A stretch of 33,081 nucleotides of DNA, from contig WFPF01000128.1 of NCBI GenBank assembly GCA_015487695.1, positions 1-33,081 on the forward strand. Direction: 5' to 3'. The translations under genes were made by a program, and so were the position numbers. This document shows, piece by piece, positions 16,862 through 24,008 of the stretch. The notes under the pieces are model-generated. The model searched no databases and had not been told where the DNA came from. It saw only the letters and a list, made by a program, of their open reading frames with translations. Numbering within the stretch: position 1 is the first letter of the stretch; each line of letters begins with the position of its first letter. Source of the DNA: Chitinophagales bacterium. Its GTDB lineage: Bacteria; Bacteroidota; Bacteroidia; Chitinophagales; S012-47.

Positions 16862-17572
16862 ATGGGACGAGCATTTGAATACCGCAGAGCGGCCAAGGAA
16901 AAAAGGTGGGACAAAATGTCCAGGGTCTTTCCGAAACTTGCCAAAGCCATTACCATCGCTGCAAAAGAAGGCGGATCGGACCCGGAAATGAATGCTGCGC
17001 TGCGCCATGCCATACAGAATGCGAAGGCGCAGAACATGCCCAAAGACAATATTGAAGCAGCCATCAAACGAGCCGATGGCAAAGACGCAGAAAGCATCAC
17101 CGAGATTACCTATGAAGGAAAAGGCCCCCACGGAACCCTCTTTTTTGTAGAATGTGCTACCGACAATCCGACCCGCACGGTCGCCAATGTGAAATCCTAT
17201 TTCAACAAAGCCGGTGGCGGACTCGTCCCCTCCGGATCGCTCGAGTTCATGTTTTCACGCAAGGCGGTATTCCGTCTCGATAAGCCGGAGAATGTGGATC
17301 TGGAAGAACTGGAATTCGACCTTATCGATGCCGGAATGGAAGAACTGGAGGAAAATGATGGACTCCTTGTCATCTACGGAGACTATAAAAACTTCGGCAC
17401 TTTGGCCAAAGCACTGGAGGACCGGAATCTGGAAATCAAAGAAGCCCGGCTCGAACGCATAGCGACTTCTCCCATTGATCTGAGCGAAGAGCAGATGCAG
17501 GAAGTAGAAAAGATGCTCGACAAGATTGAGGAAGACGAAGACGTGCAGGCGGTGTATAGCAACATCAATTGA
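16862..17572 (+). CDS. YebC/PmpR family protein
   Basis: A 236-residue cytoplasmic protein of the YebC/TACO1 family. Members have been described as DNA-binding transcription regulators (PmpR) and as factors that help ribosomes through difficult stretches such as polyproline. The signature is clear: [30 protein letters not shown], then [35 protein letters not shown], and [31 protein letters not shown]. The C-terminal part is acidic ([18 protein letters not shown]), as usual. Length is normal. The variant start [15 protein letters not shown], where many homologues have a longer SGHSKWANIKHRK-like sequence, is a known subtype. It follows the helicase gene; both relate to RNA or translation. The next gene begins 147 bases later, with no convincing terminator between. 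Confidence 0.93.
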   Translation: MGRAFEYRRAAKEKRWDKMSRVFPKLAKAITIAAKEGGSDPEMNAALRHAIQNAKAQNMPKDNIEAAIKRADGKDAESITEITYEGKGPHGTLFFVECATDNPTRTVANVKSYFNKAGGGLVPSGSLEFMFSRKAVFRLDKPENVDLEELEFDLIDAGMEELEENDGLLVIYGDYKNFGTLAKALEDRNLEIKEARLERIATSPIDLSEEQMQEVEKMLDKIEEDEDVQAVYSNIN

Positions 17573-17706
17573 GAGTCTCACGCAAAGCGAACATCTACCG
17601 GGCACTTACTTCCAATGTCGGAAGGCAAGTATAAAAAACAGACATTTCACGGACAATTGCTTTTCACTTTGTCTCTTTCATGACAGAGGCACAAGACTGT
17701 AAATCA

Positions 17707-17714
17707 TATATTTA
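17707..17714 (+). promoter_or_regulatory. Possible -7 box (TATATTTA) before the barrel gene
   Basis: One mismatch (last base) to TAnnTTTG, five bases before the GTG at 17720. The spacing copies that seen before the helicase and guaA starts. On its own the match is weak. Confidence 0.3.
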
Positions 17715-17719
17715 CGATT

Positions 17720-18679
17720 GTGAAAAACGCTGTTCCTCTTATTGCATTTTTAATTCTTTCCCTCTTACTGCCAGCCAAAGCTGCTGCCCAGACCTGTTGT
17801 TCGGGCGGAGTGCCGCTGGCCGGGGGCGTTCGCCTCGGCATAGAATCTCCCGGGGATGTTCAACTGCAGATATCCTATGACCTCAACTATCTGAATACAT
17901 TGAGCAATATCAGCGAGAACCTGAATGACGGAGACCGCAGGCGCTATGTGAACGCCATTTTGCTGGAAGCGGCCTATCAACCCGGGCGAAAATTCCTGCT
18001 GGGCTTTATGCTCACAGGCGTTCAGCAATACCGGGAAATTTATCAAAACGGAACTTTGACAGACGCCACATCGGCAAGCGGTATGGGCGATGCGCTGCTT
18101 TATGGCCTGTACCGGTTTCTGAACCGAGACCGGCAGCAGGTCAGTGTGGAATGGGCCCTGAAATTCCCGACAGGCTCCGACCTAAAGCGATCCGGACAAG
18201 GTTTCATTCTGCCGGCCGATATGCAACCCGGCACCGGATCCTGGGATCAATTCCTGGGCATTAAAAGCAATTTAGAACATTTTCCGCTGACAGCTTGGGC
18301 TTCACAGGCCGGCATCCTCTTCCGCAGGAATGGTACAAATCCTGATTTCCGCGGCTCACAGGAATACCGTTTTGGTCATTCGCTTAATGCTTATTGGACA
18401 TTTGGCCGTCAATGGCTTTGGGGCAAACAGCTTATGGACCTGAGCTTCGGGCCCGCTCTTCGCTGGATGGCAAGAGACCGGGTCGATGCCGGCAATATCC
18501 CCAATACCGGTGGATTTTGGCTCGATGGCAGCCTCGGTCTCAGTTGGATATTCAACAACAGCAACAAAGTTACCTGGGGGCTTACCCTCCCGATTGCCCG
18601 GCAGCTCAACGGTATTCAGCTGAGCACCACAGCTTCCACTTTCCTCCGATTTCACCATGTATTTCATTCCGAAAAATAA
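17720..18679 (+). CDS. Outer-membrane beta-barrel protein, transporter-like
   Basis: A 319-residue exported protein, probably an outer-membrane barrel; no specific function can be given. A signal peptide (AVPLIAFLILSLLLPAKAAAQ) leads to the mature start TCCSGGVPLAGGVRLGI, with paired Cys26-Cys27. The rest alternates aromatic and polar residues in strand-length blocks with tight turns (GDVQLQISYDLNYLNTL, KFLLGFMLTGVQQYREIY, QVSVEWALKFPTGSDLKRSG, LMDLSFGPALRWMARDR, KVTWGLTLPIARQLNG) and ends near FLRFHHVFHSEK. The start is a GTG at 17720; an ATG in another frame at 17680 gives only a short unrelated peptide. The DUF3179 lipoprotein gene begins six bases after its stop, so the two are surely co-transcribed and probably work together at the outer membrane. 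Confidence 0.75.
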   Translation: MKNAVPLIAFLILSLLLPAKAAAQTCCSGGVPLAGGVRLGIESPGDVQLQISYDLNYLNTLSNISENLNDGDRRRYVNAILLEAAYQPGRKFLLGFMLTGVQQYREIYQNGTLTDATSASGMGDALLYGLYRFLNRDRQQVSVEWALKFPTGSDLKRSGQGFILPADMQPGTGSWDQFLGIKSNLEHFPLTAWASQAGILFRRNGTNPDFRGSQEYRFGHSLNAYWTFGRQWLWGKQLMDLSFGPALRWMARDRVDAGNIPNTGGFWLDGSLGLSWIFNNSNKVTWGLTLPIARQLNGIQLSTTASTFLRFHHVFHSEK

Positions 18680-18685
18680 ACCCCT

Positions 18686-19759
18686 ATGAAAACACTCCTT
18701 TATCTCTTGCCCGCCCTCTCAATTTTGCTCTGGACCTCATGCGTACCCAAAGAAACCGGACCGGGCGGAAATTATAAAAACGTACCCTACGACCCCGGGC
18801 GCTGGCTCGTGGATGTGGAAGATGTTTTTGACGGTGGGCCGGGAAAAGATGGCATTCCAGCGCTGGTTAATCCTCCGGCCGTGGTGGTCGACAGCATCGA
18901 TTTCCTAAAGAATAGCGACATGGTGATTGGTTTCCGCGTGGACAATGAATATATCGCCTATCCACAGGCCATTCTGGACTGGCATGAGATCATTAACGAC
19001 CAGCTGGGAAATGCGGAATATGCGGTGGTTTACTGCCCGCTGACCGGCACAACAGCCATCTGGAACAGGGTACTCAACGGGGAAACGACCACTTTCGGAG
19101 TCTCGGGCCTCCTCTATCAAAACAATATCATACCCTATGATCGGGCCAGCAACAGCAACTGGTCGCAAATGCTGCAACAGTGCATCAACGGCCCCCTCAT
19201 CGAATATATTCCCGAAACCCTGCCCTTTATCGAGTGCAGCTGGGAAACCTGGAAAAAGATGTATCCCGACTCGAAAGTGACCGGCAGGAATACGGGCATC
19301 ACAAGACCCTACGGCAATTATCCCTATGGCGATTACAAGGTGAATGACAAAGTCTATTTCCCGCTTGAAATCGAGAATACGGCCTATGAGCGCAAAGAAA
19401 GAATCCATGCCGTGCTCAACGGGCGAAGGATGATGATCTTCGATCCGAAAGTGTACAGTGACTCCCTGCGTCTCTTTGTAAATGAATATGAAGGAAGCGA
19501 CTACCTGACACTGATTGCTCCCCGCAAGCAGATTTTTAGCAGCTATGTGCTCAATGAAAGTCAGAAATCTCTGCAGTTTGAAGCCCTCAATGATGTGCTG
19601 CCACTTGCGTTTAAAGACAATGAAGGCAATAAATGGGATGTTTTCGGGCGTGCCGTGGAAGGGCCCCGACAGGGCGAACAGCTGGAATTTGCAAATCAAA
19701 TGACAGGCTATTGGTTTGCCCTTTCTTCTTTTTACCTGGTCACAAAGAAAGTACGCTGA
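18686..19759 (+). CDS. DUF3179 domain-containing lipoprotein
   Basis: A 357-residue protein of the DUF3179 family, function unknown. A lipoprotein signal peptide (LLYLLPALSILLWTSC) places the lipidated Cys at residue 19, so it is membrane-anchored outside the cytoplasm. The family signatures are well kept: IGFRVDNEYIAYPQAILDWHEIIND at ~81-105, VVYCPLTGT with Cys117, and FGVSGLLYQNNIIPYDRASNSNWSQ. Further on are conserved Cys-containing stretches (QQCINGP and FIECSWETW) and TGRNTGITRPYGNYPYGDY. The invariant CPLTGT cysteine suggests a redox, metal or covalent role, but this is inference. It directly follows the barrel protein gene (six-base gap) and converges with the minus-strand gene 18 bases downstream. 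Confidence 0.88.
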   Translation: MKTLLYLLPALSILLWTSCVPKETGPGGNYKNVPYDPGRWLVDVEDVFDGGPGKDGIPALVNPPAVVVDSIDFLKNSDMVIGFRVDNEYIAYPQAILDWHEIINDQLGNAEYAVVYCPLTGTTAIWNRVLNGETTTFGVSGLLYQNNIIPYDRASNSNWSQMLQQCINGPLIEYIPETLPFIECSWETWKKMYPDSKVTGRNTGITRPYGNYPYGDYKVNDKVYFPLEIENTAYERKERIHAVLNGRRMMIFDPKVYSDSLRLFVNEYEGSDYLTLIAPRKQIFSSYVLNESQKSLQFEALNDVLPLAFKDNEGNKWDVFGRAVEGPRQGEQLEFANQMTGYWFALSSFYLVTKKVR

Positions 19760-19777
19760 TTTCCGTTTTCGCTTTTA

Positions 19778-20374
19778 TTACTGCGGCCTTCTCTTAAATG
19801 TGACAGTTACGAGAGAACGATAGATATTGACTTTAACGAGTTTGCCGTCCTTATAAAAATACTCGTTGGTCTTGCCCTCCGGGGTATGATATTCGTACTC
19901 ATGAAGGCCGTCTTCCTCGATCCGGCACATCACCAGGTGGCTCTCCGAGAAAATTTCATCGATACCCAGCGGCTCTTCAAAGTAAAGCTGAATGGAAGAG
20001 GCCGTGATTATACCCTTATGCCAGGTCACATCCCCATCGCGATTGACCATGCGATAAGCACTCCCCCGCTGCTGAGCGATGCTGAGTTCCAGCACATCAT
20101 CGTATTCGGTGATCTTCGCCCAACTCTTTATCATCACACCATCCCTGAAATGGGCTTTTACATGGGTTGTTCGCTGGTAATCATAGAGCCATGAATCATA
20201 CTCGGCAAAGGAATAGACTTCATAGGTGGTCATCCCGTCCTCAATCCACTTGTCGGCTTTGATATGGCCAATGCGGCTGCCGGCAAAGTAGATATCAAAG
20301 TAGATACTTTCTTTGGGTATGGCTTCGTGGCCGCTGGGCAAAAAACTAAGAAGTAGAAAAAGGAATCCGGTCAT
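19778..20374 (-). CDS. Exported protein, DUF6134-like, unknown function
   Basis: A 198-residue protein with a signal peptide (MTGFLFLLLSFLPSGHEA) and a beta-rich mature part. It contains IYFDIYFAGSRIGHIKADKW, TTYEVYSFAEYDSWLYDYQRTTHVKAHFRDGVMIKS and YEYHTPEGKTNEYFYKDGKLVKVNIYRSLVTVTFKRR. This alternating pattern resembles the DUF6134 family of Bacteroidota and other periplasmic beta-sandwich proteins that read out side chains along a long strand ladder. The frame opens upstream to a TTG at 20404, but the ATG at 20374 gives a clean signal peptide and is chosen. On the minus strand CATCTTTG (20409-20402), one mismatch from TAnnTTTG, lies 27 bases before that ATG. It is transcribed toward the DUF3179 gene. 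Confidence 0.7.
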   Translation of the reverse strand: MTGFLFLLLSFLPSGHEAIPKESIYFDIYFAGSRIGHIKADKWIEDGMTTYEVYSFAEYDSWLYDYQRTTHVKAHFRDGVMIKSWAKITEYDDVLELSIAQQRGSAYRMVNRDGDVTWHKGIITASSIQLYFEEPLGIDEIFSESHLVMCRIEEDGLHEYEYHTPEGKTNEYFYKDGKLVKVNIYRSLVTVTFKRRPQ

Positions 20375-20459
20375 GGAATCTTGTACATTATTTATAGAGG
20401 CCAAAGATGGCCCGCAATCAATCTAACCGAAACTACGCTGAATTCGTATTCTCAGTGCA

Positions 20460-20924
20460 CTAAATTATTCCAAATTGTTGAAAATGGTGACTGAGGTGTT
20501 TTCTGTGAAACAGTACCCAGTCGTCATAGTCAAGCGGTCCGAAAACCGGATGCAGCGGGCGTTCCCTGTCAATTTCTTCTTTCCGGGATGCGAAGAGGTA
20601 AAGTTCATCAATCAACTTTTGCCGGGCCGTCTCCAAATCAGCAAAGCGCAGGGGCAAAGGCGCATTTTCGGGAATACCTTTAATTCGTATATCATGTGCA
20701 AAAGCTTCTTTTCCACGCAAAAAGGCAAGACGTTTCGGCAGGGTTTCTTCGCGTACGAGCAAAACAGTCCGGAGTTTTCCGTTTGATATGCGAAAAACAG
20801 TAAGCAGATGCTCCACCATGTGCTGCGCTCCCATCAGGCCCCACTGTGCCCTTGTATACTTCGATAGGCTATTGATCCGGTCGACAATTTCTTCGGGGTC
20901 GAATGCAATAAATTTTTGATCCAT
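20460..20924 (-). CDS. DinB-like / DUF1569-type four-helix protein
   Basis: A 154-residue cytoplasmic protein that looks like a DinB-superfamily four-helix bundle. The metal-site pattern is visible: His35 and His39 in AQWGLMGAQHMVEHLL, and a C-terminal cluster HRKHLSHHFQQFGI (His140 to His147), matching the HxxxH-type ends of DinB-like proteins. The sequence around GLMGAQHMVEHL also resembles DUF1569 proteins. Some relatives are thiol-dependent transferases; no substrate can be assigned here. The open frame extends to 21107, but that part is low-complexity and runs into the guaA region. The ATG at 20924 (MDQKFIAFDPEEIVDRI) is the natural start. It is divergent from guaA, with about 137 bases between starts. 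Confidence 0.65.
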   Translation of the reverse strand: MDQKFIAFDPEEIVDRINSLSKYTRAQWGLMGAQHMVEHLLTVFRISNGKLRTVLLVREETLPKRLAFLRGKEAFAHDIRIKGIPENAPLPLRFADLETARQKLIDELYLFASRKEEIDRERPLHPVFGPLDYDDWVLFHRKHLSHHFQQFGII

Positions 20925-21047
20925 AACTCCTTTTCTTATCTCCCTGCAATTAAGGAGCGTTTGCTGCCCCTTTTCTTTTTTCTTGCCTGCCCGCCTTTCT
21001 GTGCAAAAGAGCGTGGAAGGAAGTTCATCCTGCGCATTTAATTTCAG

Positions 21048-21055
21048 TATTTTTG
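21048..21055 (+). promoter_or_regulatory. -7 promoter box (TATTTTTG) directly before guaA
   Basis: A perfect TAnnTTTG with six bases (ccagcg) before the ATG at 21062. If transcription starts at the usual distance, the guaA mRNA has essentially no leader. It also rules out the TTG at 21053, which lies inside the box, as the start codon. Confidence 0.6.
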
Positions 21056-21061
21056 CCAGCG

Positions 21062-22597
21062 ATGCACGAAAAGATACTAATTCTCGATTTCGGTTCACAA
21101 TATACACAACTGATAGCCCGAAGAATCAGAGAACTGAATGTATACTCTGAGATTGTACCGTACAACAAAGCCGGAGAAATCGGTCCGCATATAAAAGGAG
21201 TCATCCTTTCGGGAAGCCCTTTTTCCGTTCTCGATAGCAATGCCCCCCGTCCCGATCTAGAGAAGATCATGGGCAAGGTGCCCCTCCTGGGCATTTGCTA
21301 CGGTGCCCAATGGATGGCCCGGCACTTTGGTGGCGAGGTAGCCCCTTCGGCCAAACGCGAATACGGACGGGCTCATCTGCGGGAGTTTGACCGCGATGAC
21401 CCGCTCTTTGAATTTATTCCCGAAGACTCGCAGGTATGGATGTCGCATGCCGACAGCATTCTCGGCCTGCCGGAAAATGCGCGCATCATTGCCCGCAGCG
21501 ACTCCATCCCGGTGGCGGCTTATCGCATGGAAGATTCCGGCCTTCCGGTCTACGGCATACAGTTCCACCCCGAAGTAACCCACAGTGTGGACGGAGCCAC
21601 CCTGCTTGAAAATTTTGTCATCCGCATTTGCGGCTGCCGGGGCGACTGGACTCCGGCATCCTTTGCACACGAGAGCATTGAAAGGCTGCGCGACACACTG
21701 GGCAGCGACAGTGTGGTCATGGGCCTTTCGGGCGGTGTCGACAGTACGGTAGCCGCAGAACTCATCCACCGGGCCATCGGAGACCGCCTTTACTGCATCT
21801 TTGTAGACAACGGCCTTCTGCGAAAAGACGAATTCAGCGAAGTACTGGAGTCGTACCGCCACATGGGACTCAATGTCAAAGGGGTCGATGCGAAAGAACT
21901 CTTCTATAAAGCATTGAAAGGTCTTCGCGATCCCGAAGAAAAAAGAAAAGCCATCGGCAAAGTATTTATCGATGTCTTCGAAGAAGAAGCCCGCCAGCTG
22001 AACAATGTGAAGTGGCTCGGGCAAGGCACCATTTATCCCGATGTGATTGAGTCGGTATCGGTGCACGGCCCTTCGGTCACGATTAAATCGCATCACAACG
22101 TGGGCGGGCTGCCGGACAAATTGCAACTTCGCGTGGTAGAACCCCTTCGAAGCCTCTTCAAAGACGAAGTGCGGAAAGTGGGTCATGAGATTCACATTCC
22201 ACCTGCCATTCTGATGCGTCATCCTTTTCCCGGTCCGGGGCTGGGAATCCGCATTCTGGGCGAGGTAACTCCCGAAAAAGTAGCTGTTCTGCAGGAAGCC
22301 GATGAACACTTCATTCGCGGCCTGCGCGAAGATGGACTTTATGATGAGGTATGGCAGGCCGCCACCATCCTCCTCCCCGTGCAATCGGTAGGTGTGATGG
22401 GTGATGAACGAAGCTATGAAAACGTGGTGGCTTTGCGGGCTGTCACTTCCCGCGATGGCATGACAGCCGACTGGGCCCGGCTCCCCTACGATTTCCTGGC
22501 AAAGGTCTCAACACGTATAATAAATCATGTCAAAGGCGTTAATCGTGTAGTCTACGACATCAGCACAAAACCTCCGTCAACCATTGAGTGGGAATAA
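21062..22597 (+). CDS. guaA: GMP synthase (glutamine-hydrolysing)
   Basis: GMP synthetase, which aminates XMP to GMP using glutamine and ATP in the last step of guanine nucleotide synthesis. It has 511 residues, the normal length. The class I glutamine amidotransferase domain comes first: [19 protein letters not shown], the nucleophile Cys79 in LLGICYGAQ, and His169/Glu171 in [11 protein letters not shown]. The ATP-pyrophosphatase domain carries SGGVDST at 223-229. The C-terminal dimerisation domain has [15 protein letters not shown] and ends in the typical [17 protein letters not shown]. The ATG at 21062 is chosen over the in-frame TTG at 21053. The next gene begins inside the last 14 bases of guaA, so translation of the two is probably coupled. 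Confidence 0.97.
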   Translation: MHEKILILDFGSQYTQLIARRIRELNVYSEIVPYNKAGEIGPHIKGVILSGSPFSVLDSNAPRPDLEKIMGKVPLLGICYGAQWMARHFGGEVAPSAKREYGRAHLREFDRDDPLFEFIPEDSQVWMSHADSILGLPENARIIARSDSIPVAAYRMEDSGLPVYGIQFHPEVTHSVDGATLLENFVIRICGCRGDWTPASFAHESIERLRDTLGSDSVVMGLSGGVDSTVAAELIHRAIGDRLYCIFVDNGLLRKDEFSEVLESYRHMGLNVKGVDAKELFYKALKGLRDPEEKRKAIGKVFIDVFEEEARQLNNVKWLGQGTIYPDVIESVSVHGPSVTIKSHHNVGGLPDKLQLRVVEPLRSLFKDEVRKVGHEIHIPPAILMRHPFPGPGLGIRILGEVTPEKVAVLQEADEHFIRGLREDGLYDEVWQAATILLPVQSVGVMGDERSYENVVALRAVTSRDGMTADWARLPYDFLAKVSTRIINHVKGVNRVVYDISTKPPSTIEWE

Positions 22598-23984
22598 GTT
22601 AAATATCATCCTCCTCCTGCTGCTCATCGGAAGCTTGCAGGCATGCTCTCTTTTTGAGCAAATCAGCCGGACACCTGCGCCCCGTAAGCCGGTGCTGGTG
22701 AAAAATGACAGCAGCGGCCATGCCGTGGCTGCCAATACCGGTAATGCGGGCGATACGCTCCTGCCCGAAAAAGAAAAAAGCAAATATCTGAAGGAGGAAT
22801 ATCACCTGGCCGTATTGCTGCCGTTTTATCTGGACAACAGTTACCTGACAGCGCTTGACCCCGAAGAAAAGAAATATTCCTACCGGCCCATGGTGGCTAC
22901 CGAATATCTCCAGGGCCTGCTCATCGCCATCGAAGACCTGAAGAACAGTGGCATCAACCTGAAAGTCAGCATTTTCGATACGCGCAACGACTCAGCTACT
23001 GTCCGCGACATTCTGAGGCAGGAAGCACTAAAAGATGCAGATCTCATCATAGGGCCTCTTTTCCCGCGCAATCTGGCACTGGTGGCACCCTTTGCCGCGA
23101 AGCATCACATTCTGCTCATCTCTCCCCTCTCTTCAAAGGTGCCGCTGCGGGAGGCTACTCCTGAGTTTATCAAGGCCCGGCCGGGTGACGATGCACATGT
23201 CGAACGACTGGCGCGTTATGCCGCCATGCATTTCAGGCAATATCCCACTTATATTTTCCATACCGCGGATCCGGGCGAAAAGGCCCTGGCAAACTACATG
23301 GCCCGCATCTACCGCGAATCGCTTCCCTACGGAAATGAAGAAAAAGAACTGCACCTGGTCGAACTGGAAGAAGACGGGAGCTTTGAAAAAGACCTGCTCT
23401 CGGCCCATGACACCAACATTGTACTGGTACCGTCCAACAATGAAATATTTGTCACCAATATCCTGCGGGGGCTTAACAACGTTACCGAAGGCGAAGCCTT
23501 CAATCTGGGCTCAAACAGCAAAAAAGAAGATATCAAATACCTTGTCAGTCCCGAAGACATCTTTCTCTTCGGCATGCCCTCCTGGATCGAAAAGTTTGCT
23601 TCTTCCCGCTTCGACTATCTCAATACCCTGAACTTTTATACAACCCGGGAATTCTTCTACGACACGGCATCTGCTGCCTACCGGCACTTCCGGGGCGCTT
23701 TTATTGACACGTTTCACTATGCCCCTTCCCTCATTTCAATGAAAGCATACGACATATGCTTCTATATGGGTCACTTGCTTTCGCGCTACGGAAGCCGCAG
23801 CATGGACTATTTTGATTTTTACCACCATGCACCCATCAACGGGCAAATAGAAATTCGTCCGGTTTACCGCATCGACCCGAAGCACGGGAAAGAAATTTTA
23901 CATCATCATGAGAATCGTTATGTGCATATATTGCGATTTGATGCGTATAAATTGGAACTTGCACCCGGTTTCCTCTCGAAGTAG
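22584..23984 (+). CDS. Lipoprotein with type 1 periplasmic-binding fold
   Basis: A 466-residue membrane-anchored protein of the type 1 periplasmic-binding (amino-acid-binding-like) fold. The signal peptide [15 protein letters not shown] has a good lipobox with Cys21. It is followed by a ~45-residue linker and a two-lobed domain from about residue 73: [72 protein letters not shown], and later [20 protein letters not shown]. Without ABC transporter genes nearby it is unlikely to be simply a transporter receptor. Related folds also serve as cell-wall-synthesis activators (LpoA) or sensors; this is inference only. No in-frame ATG precedes the signal peptide. The likely start is TTG at 22584, overlapping the end of guaA by 14 bases. 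The T9SS protein gene follows after 24 bases. Confidence 0.8.
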   Translation: MSGNKLNIILLLLLIGSLQACSLFEQISRTPAPRKPVLVKNDSSGHAVAANTGNAGDTLLPEKEKSKYLKEEYHLAVLLPFYLDNSYLTALDPEEKKYSYRPMVATEYLQGLLIAIEDLKNSGINLKVSIFDTRNDSATVRDILRQEALKDADLIIGPLFPRNLALVAPFAAKHHILLISPLSSKVPLREATPEFIKARPGDDAHVERLARYAAMHFRQYPTYIFHTADPGEKALANYMARIYRESLPYGNEEKELHLVELEEDGSFEKDLLSAHDTNIVLVPSNNEIFVTNILRGLNNVTEGEAFNLGSNSKKEDIKYLVSPEDIFLFGMPSWIEKFASSRFDYLNTLNFYTTREFFYDTASAAYRHFRGAFIDTFHYAPSLISMKAYDICFYMGHLLSRYGSRSMDYFDFYHHAPINGQIEIRPVYRIDPKHGKEILHHHENRYVHILRFDAYKLELAPGFLSK

Positions 23985-24008
23985 GCTTAACTTACACAAA
24001 AGATTCAA

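Noticed and set aside
17604-17630. Imperfect hairpin after yebC as a terminator
   Set aside because: The stem is interrupted (ACTT, CTTCC with GGAAG, AAGT) and is followed by A residues, not a T-run, on the plus strand.
18905-19699. Minus-strand open frame (264 codons) opposite the DUF3179 gene
   Set aside because: Shadow of the real gene; no recognisable protein features.
20925-21107. 61-codon extension of the DinB-like gene
   Set aside because: Low-complexity sequence that overlaps the guaA promoter and start; the ATG at 20924 begins the folded domain.
21257-22384. Long minus-strand open frame (375 codons) opposite guaA
   Set aside because: guaA is unmistakable on the plus strand; the antisense frame has no domain pattern and reflects codon bias.
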